Shown here: piece by piece, positions 1 to 8,807 of the stretch
Position numbering within the stretch: the first letter of the stretch is position 1
How the letters are laid out: each line of letters starts with the position of its first letter
NCBI RefSeq assembly: GCF_900115365.1
Contig: NZ_FOWD01000003.1
Location: 124,001 to 188,000, forward strand
DNA: 64,000 nucleotides
Reading direction: 5' to 3'
Source of the DNA: Anaerocolumna aminovalerica
GTDB lineage: Bacteria; Bacillota; Clostridia; Lachnospirales; Lachnospiraceae
Program-made: the position numbers and the translations under genes
Notes under the pieces: model-generated
What the model was told of the DNA's origin: nothing
Seen by the model: the letters and a program-made list of their open reading frames with translations, nothing else
The model's database searches: none

Positions 1-402
1 AATCATTTTTGCAGCTTCATATTCCGGAAAATAGCGGAGCACATGTGCTATCATAAGCTTAACCCCTGCTTTTTCTGCTGCATCACGCATCTTCTTACCT
101 TCTTCCATTGTCAAGGCTATAGGTTTTTCACATAGTATATGAAGTCCTGCCTGGGCAGCCTTTACAGCATATTCACAATGCATGCTTGTTGGAATGCATA
201 TATCTACCATATCAATATCTTTCCTGTTAAAAATTTCATCTCCATTATATAATGCTAGTGCACCCAGATAATCTGCCATTTTATCAGCACGCTCTTTTAT
301 TACATCGGCTACAGCCACTACTTCGGCTTCATGTATATGCTTATAACATTCAGCATGTGCATGAGCAATTCCGCCACATCCTATAATACCTACTCTAATC
401 AT
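1..402 (-). CDS. Gfo/Idh/MocA-family oxidoreductase, N-terminal part (3' end outside window)
   Basis: The first 134 codons of an NAD(P)-dependent sugar or inositol-type dehydrogenase are present; the frame stays open to the window edge, so the C-terminal half is missing. The protein begins MIRVGIIGCGGIAHAHAE, with the GxGxxA/G Rossmann nucleotide-binding loop at residues 8-13. The family EKP motif is visible in CEKPIAL at about residue 97-103, the lysine being the usual catalytic or cofactor-contacting residue. ATG at 402 follows AGGAGGT at good spacing and overlaps the end of the upstream gene by 8 nt, so it is co-translated in the same operon. Family assignment is firm; the substrate is unknown, but a role in the sugar or polyol pathway of this operon is likely. 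Confidence 0.9.
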   Translation of the reverse strand, partial: MIRVGIIGCGGIAHAHAECYKHIHEAEVVAVADVIKERADKMADYLGALALYNGDEIFNRKDIDMVDICIPTSMHCEYAVKAAQAGLHILCEKPIALTMEEGKKMRDAAEKAGVKLMIAHVLRYFPEYEAAKMI

Positions 403-1444
403 GATTACCTCCTATTTCCATAATATCTTTATATATTCTTTTATTTTTTATTGAAGATTCGTATATGGACAGGATTATGTCAAGAGCCCTCTTTCCTTCT
501 CTGCCATCTATTTTTACCGGTGAATTGTTAATTACTGATGTGTAAAAATCTCTTATCTGTGTAATATGAGTATTTCCCCAATAAGCTTTTCCTGGTATTA
601 CTTCATCATTTTCTTCTATTATCTCATAGTACTCTTCCCCATCAATATCCACCCAAGCCAGATCCTGTTTCATTCCCACTTTTCCATATTCACCAACTAC
701 TTCTAATTCTATTGGTGCATCATAGCCAAAACAGTTTGTAGCATACAAATGATATAAACAGCCGTTCCGGAATTTTACCAGAGCTTCAGCAGTATCCTCG
801 ACTTTCAGATATTCATGATTTCTGTTACTTATATTACCTTCTACCCATTCTACATCACTTCCTACCAACCACTGAATTCTGTCTATAGAATGTATTGCCT
901 GATCAATTAAAACTCCTCCCCCTTCCTTTTCCCATGTACCTTTCCAATCCGAATCGGCATAATAAGATTTATCCCTTGACCAGGATAAGTATGATCTTGC
1001 ACAGTTTATTTTTCCTAATTTCCCTGAATCAATTATATTCTTGATGTGAGTACATCCCTTTGCATATCTTGTCTGAAATATCACTCCCAGTTTTATTCCC
1101 ATTTCCTCAGCGGCAGAAATCATTCTGTCTGCATTAGGAATATTTATAGCTATTGGTTTTTCTGTAAGAACATGTATTTTGTTCTTCATCAACTCTATAG
1201 CAATTTCATGATGTGAATAGTGTGGTGTTGCTATATGAGCCACATCTATACTGTCACCCATACATTGTCTGTAATCATTAATTGCTTTACAGCCATTAAA
1301 CTGCTCTGCAAATGTTTTCGCTTTATTTAAGTCTGTATCTACAGCATAAACTACTTCTGCAAGATCACTCAACTCTTTAAACACCTGTGCGTACATTTCT
1401 GATATTCTCCCACAGCCTATCATACACACTCTAAGTTTTTTCAT
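395..1444 (-). CDS. Gfo/Idh/MocA-family oxidoreductase
   Basis: A full-length (349 aa) NAD(P)-dependent oxidoreductase. The N-terminal Rossmann fold shows VCMIGCGRISEMYA near residue 5, then the EKPIAI motif near residue 95. The C-terminal alpha/beta domain contains the GGGVLIDQAIHSID stretch with the D-x3-H pair used in this family's active site. It is the second Gfo/Idh member in the operon, which suggests sequential or paired oxidation and reduction of one sugar-like substrate. The open frame could begin at 1471, but GAAAGGAGC lies just upstream and the internal ATG at 1444 gives a normal N-terminus (MKKLRVCMIG). The same ribosome-binding module with a long spacer occurs before der, ispH and the DUF4180 gene. 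Confidence 0.9.
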   Translation of the reverse strand: MKKLRVCMIGCGRISEMYAQVFKELSDLAEVVYAVDTDLNKAKTFAEQFNGCKAINDYRQCMGDSIDVAHIATPHYSHHEIAIELMKNKIHVLTEKPIAINIPNADRMISAAEEMGIKLGVIFQTRYAKGCTHIKNIIDSGKLGKINCARSYLSWSRDKSYYADSDWKGTWEKEGGGVLIDQAIHSIDRIQWLVGSDVEWVEGNISNRNHEYLKVEDTAEALVKFRNGCLYHLYATNCFGYDAPIELEVVGEYGKVGMKQDLAWVDIDGEEYYEIIEENDEVIPGKAYWGNTHITQIRDFYTSVINNSPVKIDGREGKRALDIILSIYESSIKNKRIYKDIMEIGGNHD

Positions 1445-1484
1445 ATATATGACCATGCTCCTTTCACCCATTTACCGTCTGTTC

Positions 1485-2561
1485 TTACTTTACCCTTACT
1501 ATTTCTTTCCACTTTTCTATATTATCAGCAATAAACTTATCATCATTTAGTTCCGGATATGACATATAAACTCTGTCTATCTCTTCCATTTGGCCTTCCC
1601 CTAATATTTCTTTTTCATCTAAACACCAATTGCCTTTAAGCAGCCCTTGTCTTGCTAATATTTCATTTATTCCTGGTATACATCCGAAGAAATTATTATT
1701 TACATCGAAAAAAGCAGCATTACAGTCTGTAATTTGGGTTCCCAAGCGTAAAAGGTCTTCAAAACCGGCCCCTGTTTCTTTAGCTTTTTTTATCTTTTCA
1801 AGCAGCTCCACTGCTTTACTGGTCCATACTGCCCAATGCCCCAGTAAACCACCGCAAATTTCTTTTTCTATAACATGACCATTAATGTTAAATTTGTAGG
1901 TTGTAAGTAAATCAGCAACAATATTATCATCATTTCCTGTATATATTGAGATTTCTTCACAGCGGTTGGAGCTGCACACAGCTCTAAGTACATCTAATGT
2001 GTCATAGCGGTTGAAGGGAGCTGTTTTTATTGCCAAAACGCCTTCAATGTCCGCAAATTTCTTCCAAAATTCATAGCTGAATCTTCTTCCACCGGCATTA
2101 GGTTGAAGATAAAATCCAAAAACCGGCATAATATCTGCAATTCTTTTTGTCCTTTCTAAAATTTCATACTCCGTATAAGAATTCAGTCCTCCCATACTAA
2201 GTAAAACCATATCGTATCCTATTTTTCCAGCAGTCATAGCTTCTTTTCTTGCTTGTTCTGTTTCGCCGCATACTCCTGCAATTTTTATAAAAGGCCTCTG
2301 TATATTTGAGCTTATAATTTCATCATGTACCACCCCTAGTAATCTCTCATAGAGATTGTGTTTAGCATCCCTTATATTAAATTGTGTAGTATGTACACCA
2401 ACTGCAATTCCACCTGCCTTTGCCTCAAGATAATAATGAAGCAAAACTCTTTGGGTGAATTCATCAAATACCCTGTCCTTAGTAATAGCCAGTGGGCAGG
2501 CTGGTATAACTGTTCCTGTCCTGAGAAGATTTAAAATATCTCTATCCAATCCTTTTGCCAT
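1485..2561 (-). CDS. Dihydrodipicolinate synthase (DapA)-family aldolase/lyase
   Basis: 358 aa, of the class I (Schiff-base) aldolase superfamily that includes DapA, NanA and keto-sugar-acid aldolases. Visible features are the early PACPLAIT segment, GGIAVGVHTTQF in place of the usual GGTGE loop, the tyrosine region GFYLQPN near residue 147, and GVLAIKTAPF near residue 176, whose lysine is the expected Schiff-base residue. The protein is longer than true DapA (about 290 aa) and lacks its exact loop motifs, so lysine biosynthesis is unlikely. It probably cleaves or dehydrates the product of the neighbouring dehydrogenases. Its ATG directly abuts the stop codon of the upstream epimerase (TAGATG), indicating translational coupling. 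Confidence 0.82.
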   Translation of the reverse strand: MAKGLDRDILNLLRTGTVIPACPLAITKDRVFDEFTQRVLLHYYLEAKAGGIAVGVHTTQFNIRDAKHNLYERLLGVVHDEIISSNIQRPFIKIAGVCGETEQARKEAMTAGKIGYDMVLLSMGGLNSYTEYEILERTKRIADIMPVFGFYLQPNAGGRRFSYEFWKKFADIEGVLAIKTAPFNRYDTLDVLRAVCSSNRCEEISIYTGNDDNIVADLLTTYKFNINGHVIEKEICGGLLGHWAVWTSKAVELLEKIKKAKETGAGFEDLLRLGTQITDCNAAFFDVNNNFFGCIPGINEILARQGLLKGNWCLDEKEILGEGQMEEIDRVYMSYPELNDDKFIADNIEKWKEIVRVK

Positions 2562-3581
2562 CTAATATTTGCCCTGCCTTTCTTGAAAATGTGTGGGTTT
2601 GTCTATTGTGTCTCCGCCATTTAGCAACCATTCTGATGTAATATCTATCATCTCCCTTATAGTGGTTTTAGGATATCCGAATATTGCATGAGCCTTAGAA
2701 GCGTTGCTAAGCAAAGCTATATCTGATTCACTACCTATAAATTTAGGAGTTTTATTAAATTTCTCTGCAAATCTTTCCGCCATCCATCTTATAGAAACAG
2801 TTTCAGGTCCCGTAACATTAATTATATTTGCCGGTGTACTTGCTACACGGAGAGATCTTATCGCCATCTCACAAGCATCTTTCTGCCATATAACATTTGC
2901 ATGGCCCATAGTTAAATCAATGGGCCACTCATTTAGAACTGACTGAGCAATCTCCGATACGATACCGTATCTTAGATCTATGGCATAATTTAACCTAAAT
3001 ATAGTCGTTGGTGTCTTATTCTGTTTTGAAAAATATTGAAATATTCTTTCTCTGCCTAAGCAGGACTGTGCATATTCCCCCACTGCTTCCGGGGGAAACT
3101 CCTCGGAAGGTGCTCCTTCAGACATCTTAACCAGTGGATACACACATCCCGTAGAAAAAGCAACTATATTGGAATCTTTATATTTGCTGGCTATCCTTCC
3201 CGGAAGATATGAGTTTATGGCCCAGGCATAGTCTTCATTTCCTACGGTACCAAATTTATATCCCACCATATATATAACATTTTTTACTTTTGGAAGACCT
3301 TCCAGTTGATTTTCTGACATAAAATCGCATTTTATAGTTTCTATTCCCTCAGACTCAAGTTCTTCCCGAATACCATCACTCTCTGAAAATCTTGCCACAC
3401 CATATATTTTTTTCATGCTTTCTGATTTATTTGAAGCTCTTTTAACTAACTTAGCCAGATTAAGCCCCATTTTACCACTAACTCCCAAAATCATAATATC
3501 CCCATCTATTTCTTTCATATCATCAACTAACTCTTCAGATGGTATATACATGCTTTCTTTTAAACTTTCAACATAATTCAT
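2562..3581 (-). CDS. NAD-dependent epimerase/dehydratase-family protein
   Basis: A 339-aa extended short-chain dehydrogenase-like protein. It carries the nucleotide-binding glycine motif GVSGKMG near residue 32, a downstream STGCVYP strand typical of the catalytic serine region, and a C-terminal NVTGPETVSIRW segment common in sugar epimerases. The canonical active-site YxxxK appears as YAQSC (in EYAQSCLGRE), so the lysine is not in its usual place. It may act on an activated sugar, reduce a keto group by a different mechanism, or be non-catalytic. The start was set at ATG 3581, placed after AGAGGTGAT; the longer GTG frame to 3593 overlaps that ribosome binding site. It sits 3' of the MDR dehydrogenase in the same operon. 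Confidence 0.8.
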   Translation of the reverse strand: MNYVESLKESMYIPSEELVDDMKEIDGDIMILGVSGKMGLNLAKLVKRASNKSESMKKIYGVARFSESDGIREELESEGIETIKCDFMSENQLEGLPKVKNVIYMVGYKFGTVGNEDYAWAINSYLPGRIASKYKDSNIVAFSTGCVYPLVKMSEGAPSEEFPPEAVGEYAQSCLGRERIFQYFSKQNKTPTTIFRLNYAIDLRYGIVSEIAQSVLNEWPIDLTMGHANVIWQKDACEMAIRSLRVASTPANIINVTGPETVSIRWMAERFAEKFNKTPKFIGSESDIALLSNASKAHAIFGYPKTTIREMIDITSEWLLNGGDTIDKPTHFQERQGKY

Positions 3582-3595
3582 TTCTGCCATCACCT

Positions 3596-4597
3596 CTATA
3601 TATAAGATATTATTTTTGTCAGACCTGCATAAGTTCCTGTTTCTAACTCTGGGTATGCAGACTCTGCATCATTGATCTTTATGCTATCATTTATGTAATC
3701 CTCAACTATTATCTTATTCTCAGCAACCAGCCTTATAAACTCTTCCATATTACGGCCTTCTGTCCATCTTACATAACCGTATGGGTAATCAATTGCTTGA
3801 AATTCATAGACTTTATCGTATCTTCCCGGACCGCCTGCTTTAGAAATCATTATTTCTATTTCTTTATCAAACATAAGGCCCCTATCATAGTGAGGCTCTA
3901 TATCCCCTACGATAATACTTTTGCCTCTATGCCTTAACCACTCCATACTTTTGTTAGTCTGATATCCTGCACTTCTGCCGGCACATAAAAACACAGCATC
4001 TGCTCCCCGATCACAAGATATTTTTTTAATGTAATCCTCCATATCAGCTTCATTAACGAATGTTTTTATTCCAGTAATTTTTTCAAACAATTCCGCTCTT
4101 TTTTCTGTATTATTCAGAGGAATAACTCGTAATGCTGAAGCATTGGCTATCTGGCCTATAAGCTGCCCAAATATACCAAGACCTGATACCACTGCAATTT
4201 CCCCAAACTGTAAACGAGCCTGCCGTAATGCATGGATAGCTATAGCTCCCAAACCAACTAAAGCTGCTTCTTTTAACCCAAGGCTATCAGGAACTTTAAC
4301 GCATAAGGTCTTAGGTACCAATAGATATTCACTATGAGACACATACGGCGCCCCATAACAGGCAACCCTATCACCGGGTTTTATGTAATCTACTCCTTCT
4401 CCAACCTCCACCACTTCGCCAGAAGCGCTATATCCAAGATTAACAAGTTCATTCCCGCTGTTCTTAGTCATAGTTAACTCCGTTCCCGGACTTATAGCTG
4501 TATAGCTTGTTTTAACCAATATAAAATTATCTTTTATATTAGGTATTTCTCTTTCTATAATACATATTTTTCCTTTCAATGCACAAATACTTTTCAT
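3596..4597 (-). CDS. MDR (zinc-dehydrogenase-fold) oxidoreductase without zinc ligands
   Basis: 333 aa, medium-chain dehydrogenase/reductase fold. An N-terminal GroES-like domain carries SPGTELT and LGYSASGEVVEVG. A Rossmann domain follows, with VVSGLGIFGQLIG near residue 140. Residues that bind catalytic zinc in classical members (a CGTD cysteine and a GHE histidine-glutamate pair) are replaced here by SPGTE and GYSAS, and the four-cysteine structural zinc lobe is absent. This pattern matches the subgroup often found beside, or fused to, Gfo/Idh proteins, as seen in this operon. It likely oxidises or reduces the same sugar-like intermediate. Its ATG follows the GGAATCGAGG leader module described at 4603-4626. 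Confidence 0.83.
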   Translation of the reverse strand: MKSICALKGKICIIEREIPNIKDNFILVKTSYTAISPGTELTMTKNSGNELVNLGYSASGEVVEVGEGVDYIKPGDRVACYGAPYVSHSEYLLVPKTLCVKVPDSLGLKEAALVGLGAIAIHALRQARLQFGEIAVVSGLGIFGQLIGQIANASALRVIPLNNTEKRAELFEKITGIKTFVNEADMEDYIKKISCDRGADAVFLCAGRSAGYQTNKSMEWLRHRGKSIIVGDIEPHYDRGLMFDKEIEIMISKAGGPGRYDKVYEFQAIDYPYGYVRWTEGRNMEEFIRLVAENKIIVEDYINDSIKINDAESAYPELETGTYAGLTKIISYI

Positions 4598-4602
4598 TAT
4601 AA

Positions 4603-4626
4603 CCTCGATTCCGGCCCTTTAACGCC
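4603..4626 (-). promoter_or_regulatory. GGYG hairpin / GGAATYGAGG ribosome-binding module, copy 1
   Basis: On the minus strand this reads GGCG-TTAAAG-GGCC followed by GGAATCGAGG, then 5 nt to the ATG of the MDR dehydrogenase. The same layout precedes pgeF (19753-19776) and the gene at 59118 (59089-59112). This copy forms only 3 of the 4 stem base pairs seen in the others. The GAGG serves as ribosome binding site. Confidence 0.6.
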
Positions 4627-4631
4627 TCTTT

Positions 4632-5447
4632 TTATTTTATTCCGGTGAATGCTATCCCTCTGGTAAAATACTTTTGGAAAAATAAAAACATTAGGAAAGT
4701 TGGTATAAAGGAAAATACAGCTCCGGCCATTTCAATTCCAAAGTTTCCTTCCTTAGTAAGCAGAGAAGCCAGTCCAACCGTTATAGGATACATTTCTTTG
4801 CTGGTTGTGAATATAAGCGGAGTCAAGAAATCATTCCAGCAAGTTATAAATGCAAAAGTACCAACCGTTGCTATTACAGATTTAGATAATGGGGCCATAA
4901 TTCCGAACAAAATATGAAAATCATTGGCACCGTCTATATATGCAGCTTCTTCCAATTCCTTGGGAAGTTGAAGCATAAATTGTTTTACAAAAAATACCCC
5001 CATTATGTCCCATACCCGCGGAAGAATAAGTGGTATATATGAATTAATCCATCCGATTTTGTTAAACATGATATAGCGTGGTATAATAAGGATTTGTGAT
5101 GGAACCATAATAACAGCCATCATAATCCAAAAGATGAGATTTCTTCCCTTAAATTGCTTTTTAGAAAATATATAACCTAAAACCAGAGCAAAAAACATTT
5201 GTAAAGCGGTAGGTATAATTGTAATAACCAGTGAGTTTTTTATCCAAGTCAAATATTCTGAATTTTTAATGATAAAATTAAAGTTAAATAATGACAGGTC
5301 TTTTTGTATCCAGGTGAAGGGATTGCCTACAGGTATTTTCATTTTTATCATACTGCCTATTATCATGATGATAAAAGGTGTCAGAAATAATATGGCTAAT
5401 ATTGTTAACAGTACAATTGAAATCAATGATGTCTTCTTGCTTTCCAT
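4632..5447 (-). CDS. ABC sugar transporter permease (MalG/UgpE type)
   Basis: 271-aa inner-membrane permease of the carbohydrate uptake transporter-1 family. It has six predicted membrane segments, starting at about residues 8-28. The EAA coupling loop, EAAYIDGANDFHILFG, lies near residue 165 and contacts the ATPase. It pairs with the MalF-type permease encoded immediately upstream (15-nt gap). GGAGGAAACATATT precedes the ATG. Neither a solute-binding protein nor an ATPase is encoded in the visible part of the operon; the ATPase may be a shared MsmK-type protein elsewhere, as in many Firmicutes. Substrate unknown, probably the compound processed by the downstream dehydrogenases. Confidence 0.93.
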   Translation of the reverse strand: MESKKTSLISIVLLTILAILFLTPFIIMIIGSMIKMKIPVGNPFTWIQKDLSLFNFNFIIKNSEYLTWIKNSLVITIIPTALQMFFALVLGYIFSKKQFKGRNLIFWIMMAVIMVPSQILIIPRYIMFNKIGWINSYIPLILPRVWDIMGVFFVKQFMLQLPKELEEAAYIDGANDFHILFGIMAPLSKSVIATVGTFAFITCWNDFLTPLIFTTSKEMYPITVGLASLLTKEGNFGIEMAGAVFSFIPTFLMFLFFQKYFTRGIAFTGIK

Positions 5448-5462
5448 AATATGTTTCCTCCA

Positions 5463-6398
5463 TTAATCAAGATCTTCCCTTATAACTTTTTTCTGTATAA
5501 GGGACAGCAATAATATTATTACAAACAGTACATAGGCAAGAACACTGGCATATCCGAACCTTAAAGAAGAAAATCCTTGCTTATACATATAAAATACGAT
5601 AGTGTTAGTAGAAAAATTAGGTCCTCCATTGGTAAGAAGAAATGCCGAATCAAATATTTGGAATGAACCTATGGTGGTAACTATTGCTACGTAAAAATGT
5701 ATTGGTGTTAATAAAGGAAAGGTTATCCTTGAGAATATTCTCCATTTTCCTGCCCCATCTATCTTGGCAGCTTCATATACTTCTTCTGATATACCGTTAA
5801 GTCCTGCAAAATAATATATCATGGTACTTCCTACAACCTTAAATACACTTAAACTTGCCAGTACGAGTAATGCCTGCTTGGAACTGGCCAAGAAGAGCTG
5901 CGTATTCAGACCTAAGAATGTTAATACCTGGTTTATGATTCCTTGTTCTGAACCCATAAAAATCCACTTCCATATACCGGATATAACTACAAAGGAGGTT
6001 ACAACCGGAAGGAAGAATATGCCTTTAAAAAAAGTACCAACTTTCTTTTTCTGTGCAAATATCATGACTGCCAAAAACAACCCTAATGCCATAGTGGGAA
6101 CAATATAATAAATAGAAAACTTTACTGTGTTTTTAATAGATTTCCAAGCAATAGCATCATTAAAAAGCCGTTTCCAATTGCTCAATCCGTTAAACTTTGG
6201 TGTTCCTACTATAGACCAGTCCGTAAATGTAAGCACAAAACTAAATATTATAGGAATAAGATAAAATATTATAAATTGTACCATTACGGGAATGAGAAAC
6301 AGGTATACGATACCGTATTTCGACAGATGCTTTTTAGCCTTTTCTGCCATAGGCGGTTTCTTTCCCTTATCCGGTTTACATCCTGAATTCACTTTCAC
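5463..6398 (-). CDS. ABC sugar transporter permease (MalF/UgpA type)
   Basis: 311-aa inner-membrane permease and first gene of the minus-strand operon. The N-terminus is basic and cytoplasmic (residues 1-30), followed by a membrane segment at about 32-55 and five more. The EAA loop reads EAAKIDGAGKWRIF near residue 207. The start is GTG at 6398: AGGAGGT lies 8 nt upstream and no better ATG is near. It forms a heterodimeric pore with the next gene. A solute-binding protein normally heads such operons but is absent here; the divergent AraC regulator lies directly across the intergenic region instead. Confidence 0.93.
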   Translation of the reverse strand: MKVNSGCKPDKGKKPPMAEKAKKHLSKYGIVYLFLIPVMVQFIIFYLIPIIFSFVLTFTDWSIVGTPKFNGLSNWKRLFNDAIAWKSIKNTVKFSIYYIVPTMALGLFLAVMIFAQKKKVGTFFKGIFFLPVVTSFVVISGIWKWIFMGSEQGIINQVLTFLGLNTQLFLASSKQALLVLASLSVFKVVGSTMIYYFAGLNGISEEVYEAAKIDGAGKWRIFSRITFPLLTPIHFYVAIVTTIGSFQIFDSAFLLTNGGPNFSTNTIVFYMYKQGFSSLRFGYASVLAYVLFVIILLLSLIQKKVIREDLD

Positions 6399-6720
6399 TT
6401 CTGCTTACCTCCTCATGCTTTCGTCAATATTATGTATATTCTGCTTGTGTGATAAAAATTTAGAAATAAAAAGTTATAATACTAAATATCTCACTATCTA
6501 TATTCTAATTAAAATGTTCTGAAAATTAAACAAATTACTTTGCCAATTAATAAAACTATATTGCTTTTTTATCGAAAAAAAGATAAAATATTGCATTTTA
6601 ACAACTTTGTACAAAGGTTTTCATTAAGAAAGATTATTAATATTCACAAATTGCATTTATCTTTTCGCATTTTTGTGGTACAATTTTACTATAATCTCAT
6701 TGTAAGGAAGTGTTTATATT
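6399..6720. promoter_or_regulatory. Divergent promoter region between sugar operon and AraC gene
   Basis: About 320 very AT-rich bases separate the two divergent units. A TATAAT box at about 6690 lies 30 nt before the AraC ATG, but no convincing -35 hexamer stands at the right distance, as expected for an activator-dependent or weak promoter. Minus-strand promoter elements for the permease operon are not clear-cut. Operators for the AraC protein would be expected here; I could not identify a repeated site. Confidence 0.45.
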
Positions 6721-7533
6721 ATGAAAGATTTTGTTTATGAGTTACACTCTTTCATGGAGCTGGATTTTCCCATAATTTTTGATTTCTATAAGATGGATTC
6801 TTCTTTCAGTGAAGTCTTCTACCATTGGCACATAAATATCGAAATGTTGTATTTTATTTCAGGCAATGCGGAAATCTCTATCAATGGAGAAATCATTTTA
6901 GCTTCAGCCGGTGATGTAATTATAATAAATTCCAATTATATACATGACATAAAATTATATGGTAGTGAATGCAGTTATTATTGTTTGATTATGGATAATA
7001 ATTTTTGCCGTGATATCGGCTTTGATATTACAGAAAATATATTTTGTGAAAAAACCAATGATCCAGAAATAGTCAATATATTTAATATAATAATTCGCGA
7101 ATCAACAAATAAACGTCTTCACTGGAAAAGGGCAATTAGAGCATTATGTATAACCATGAATATATTATTATACCGAAACCAAATAGTAATAAATAAAGAA
7201 CGAATTGCCAGTAAGAATAAATCAGAATTAATTAAGAAAGCAATTGAATACATAAATAAGAATTTGAAAAATGAATTTAGCTTAGACGATATCGCATCTG
7301 AGCTTTGTATAAGCAAGTACTATTTTTGCCGTATTTTTAAAGAAATAACAGGACAAACATTGAAAGGCTATCTCCTTACCACCCGTTGTCTTCATGCCCG
7401 GACACTATTAAAAAAGGGGAATATAAATATTGTAGAATGTGCTGAAATGTGTGGTTTTAATAACCCTTCATATTTTTCAAAATGCTATAAAAATCAATTT
7501 GGCTATCTTCCGTCTTGTGAATTAAAAACATGA
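6721..7533 (+). CDS. AraC-family transcriptional regulator
   Basis: 270 aa. An N-terminal cupin-like sensing domain (residues about 20-110, with the metal/sugar-pocket style HWHINIEMLYF and the PGD-like SAGDVIIINS turn) is followed by a double helix-turn-helix AraC domain at about 165-268. The first HTH carries LDDIASELCISKYYFCRIF, the second IVECAEMCGFNNPSYFSKCYK. AAGGAAG lies upstream of the ATG. The gene is divergent from the ABC/dehydrogenase operon, so it is the likely ligand-responsive activator of that operon and perhaps of itself. A convergent terminator follows at 7641-7676. Confidence 0.92.
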   Translation: MKDFVYELHSFMELDFPIIFDFYKMDSSFSEVFYHWHINIEMLYFISGNAEISINGEIILASAGDVIIINSNYIHDIKLYGSECSYYCLIMDNNFCRDIGFDITENIFCEKTNDPEIVNIFNIIIRESTNKRLHWKRAIRALCITMNILLYRNQIVINKERIASKNKSELIKKAIEYINKNLKNEFSLDDIASELCISKYYFCRIFKEITGQTLKGYLLTTRCLHARTLLKKGNINIVECAEMCGFNNPSYFSKCYKNQFGYLPSCELKT

Positions 7534-7640
7534 TACAAAACAATTTCAATTGTTCACTATTGCTAGGATCTATATTGAAAAATATGAAGGGATTTTAGCA
7601 TATAAAAGTTGAATCAAAAAATTGAACAGCTTATGATAAT

Positions 7641-7676
7641 TGATAAAAGGAGTTATATCTTCGACTCCTTTTATTA
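7641..7676. terminator. Bidirectional hairpin between araC-type gene and DUF3784-like gene
   Basis: A 13-bp stem with one mismatch (TGATAAAAGGAGT / ACTCCTTTTATTA) and a 10-nt loop, A/T-rich on its outer side, sits between two convergent genes. It overlaps the stop codon of the minus-strand gene. It can serve both directions. Confidence 0.7.
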
Positions 7677-8006
7677 AATTGGACCATTTAATACAGTATC
7701 CATTGTAATTTTAACAACGTAACTAATTAGAAGAATAACGACTATTCCTATAGCATAATTTAACCATAACCATATAGTTAGAATCTGCAAAGTCAGTAAT
7801 AAGAATATAAGTCCTAACAATCCAAAAACAATTGTTGCACGACGGTACTCCAGCTTTTTATCCATCTTCTCTTGTTTTTCTTTTGAGGCAAATAAATAGT
7901 TATTAGTTAATATCGGACCTTTCTCTTTTGAAGTAAAAAATGCGTATACAAACATTAATACGGAGATTATTCCGGAAATTAATGCAGGAACTATTTCACT
8001 TTTCAT
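7674..8006 (-). CDS. Small membrane protein, DUF3784-like
   Basis: 110 aa with three predicted membrane segments: about residues 7-25, 57-78 and 82-102. A charged cytoplasmic or extracellular loop, carrying NNYLFASKEKQEKMDKK, lies between the first and second. The loop-plus-two-helix arrangement and the A/TSKEE-like motif resemble small DUF3784 proteins, common in Clostridia and without known function; this assignment is tentative. A GGAGGGTCC-type site lies before the ATG. It is monocistronic and lies in an accessory patch with acetyltransferase genes. Confidence 0.65.
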   Translation of the reverse strand: MKSEIVPALISGIISVLMFVYAFFTSKEKGPILTNNYLFASKEKQEKMDKKLEYRRATIVFGLLGLIFLLLTLQILTIWLWLNYAIGIVVILLISYVVKITMDTVLNGPI

Positions 8007-8195
8007 TTAAGGACCCTCCAATTAGAATATACTACATTATATGTTAATATCGTTTAACATTCCAATTATTATCTGAAGGATTATAAATCATTTTAAATTT
8101 TATTATTATATAGAATTAAGTAATTTATATCTTAATAATATTTAGAATAGCCATTTTGCTATTTTGATCTAATATAAAATCTCAGTCTAATGGGA

Positions 8196-8726
8196 TTATA
8201 AGTTTAAATTATAGAATTCTTCTTTTGTTATAGCATAGCATACATCATCATATTCAGTACCGTCGAATATTTTTGTGGCTTTTTCTTTTGTTTCTATGTA
8301 TTGAAAACCTAGCTTTTCTATTACTCTTTTTGATTGAATATTAAATGGAAAATGTACAACTGATATTATCTCTAGTTTTAGAATACGAAAGGCATATTCC
8401 ATAATACATTTTGCAGCTTCATAAACTAGACCTTTCCCCCAAAAATCTTCTGATAAAACGTACCCTAGGCTTCTTTCATGCTCCCTACTTGAACAATGCA
8501 ACCCTATAGAACCAATTACTTTTCCTGTTGCTTTAAGGCAGATTGCCCATGTCTCATTTTCTTCTATGAACATTTGTAAAATTTTCTTGGTTTCTTCTAT
8601 GTTAGCATGGGGCTTCCAACCAGCCATAGGGCCTACTTTTTTACTTTTTGCATATTCGTATAAATCTGCTGCATCATTCATATTCCATTCTCGTAGAATA
8701 AGTCTACCGGTTTCTAATTGTTCCAT
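8196..8726 (-). CDS. GNAT acetyltransferase, RimJ/RimL-like
   Basis: 176-aa N-acetyltransferase. It opens with the LETGRLILREW motif typical of ribosomal-protein/aminoglycoside-like RimJ/L enzymes. The acetyl-CoA-binding motif A is seen as GYVLSEDFWGKGLVYEA near residue 95, and the C-terminal VIEKLGFQYIE segment is the family's final strand-turn. Start at 8726: AAGGAG sits 6 nt before this ATG, while the longer frame (8747) has no site. Substrate unknown; N-terminal alpha-amine acetylation of a protein or detoxification are both possible. Confidence 0.85.
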   Translation of the reverse strand: MEQLETGRLILREWNMNDAADLYEYAKSKKVGPMAGWKPHANIEETKKILQMFIEENETWAICLKATGKVIGSIGLHCSSREHERSLGYVLSEDFWGKGLVYEAAKCIMEYAFRILKLEIISVVHFPFNIQSKRVIEKLGFQYIETKEKATKIFDGTEYDDVCYAITKEEFYNLNL

Positions 8727-8807
8727 AATTTTCTCCTTGTAATTCACTTTAGTTTTTAATGTTTATTTGTCAACCTGCTTCAAATGCTAATTAAGGTACT
8801 GAACTTT

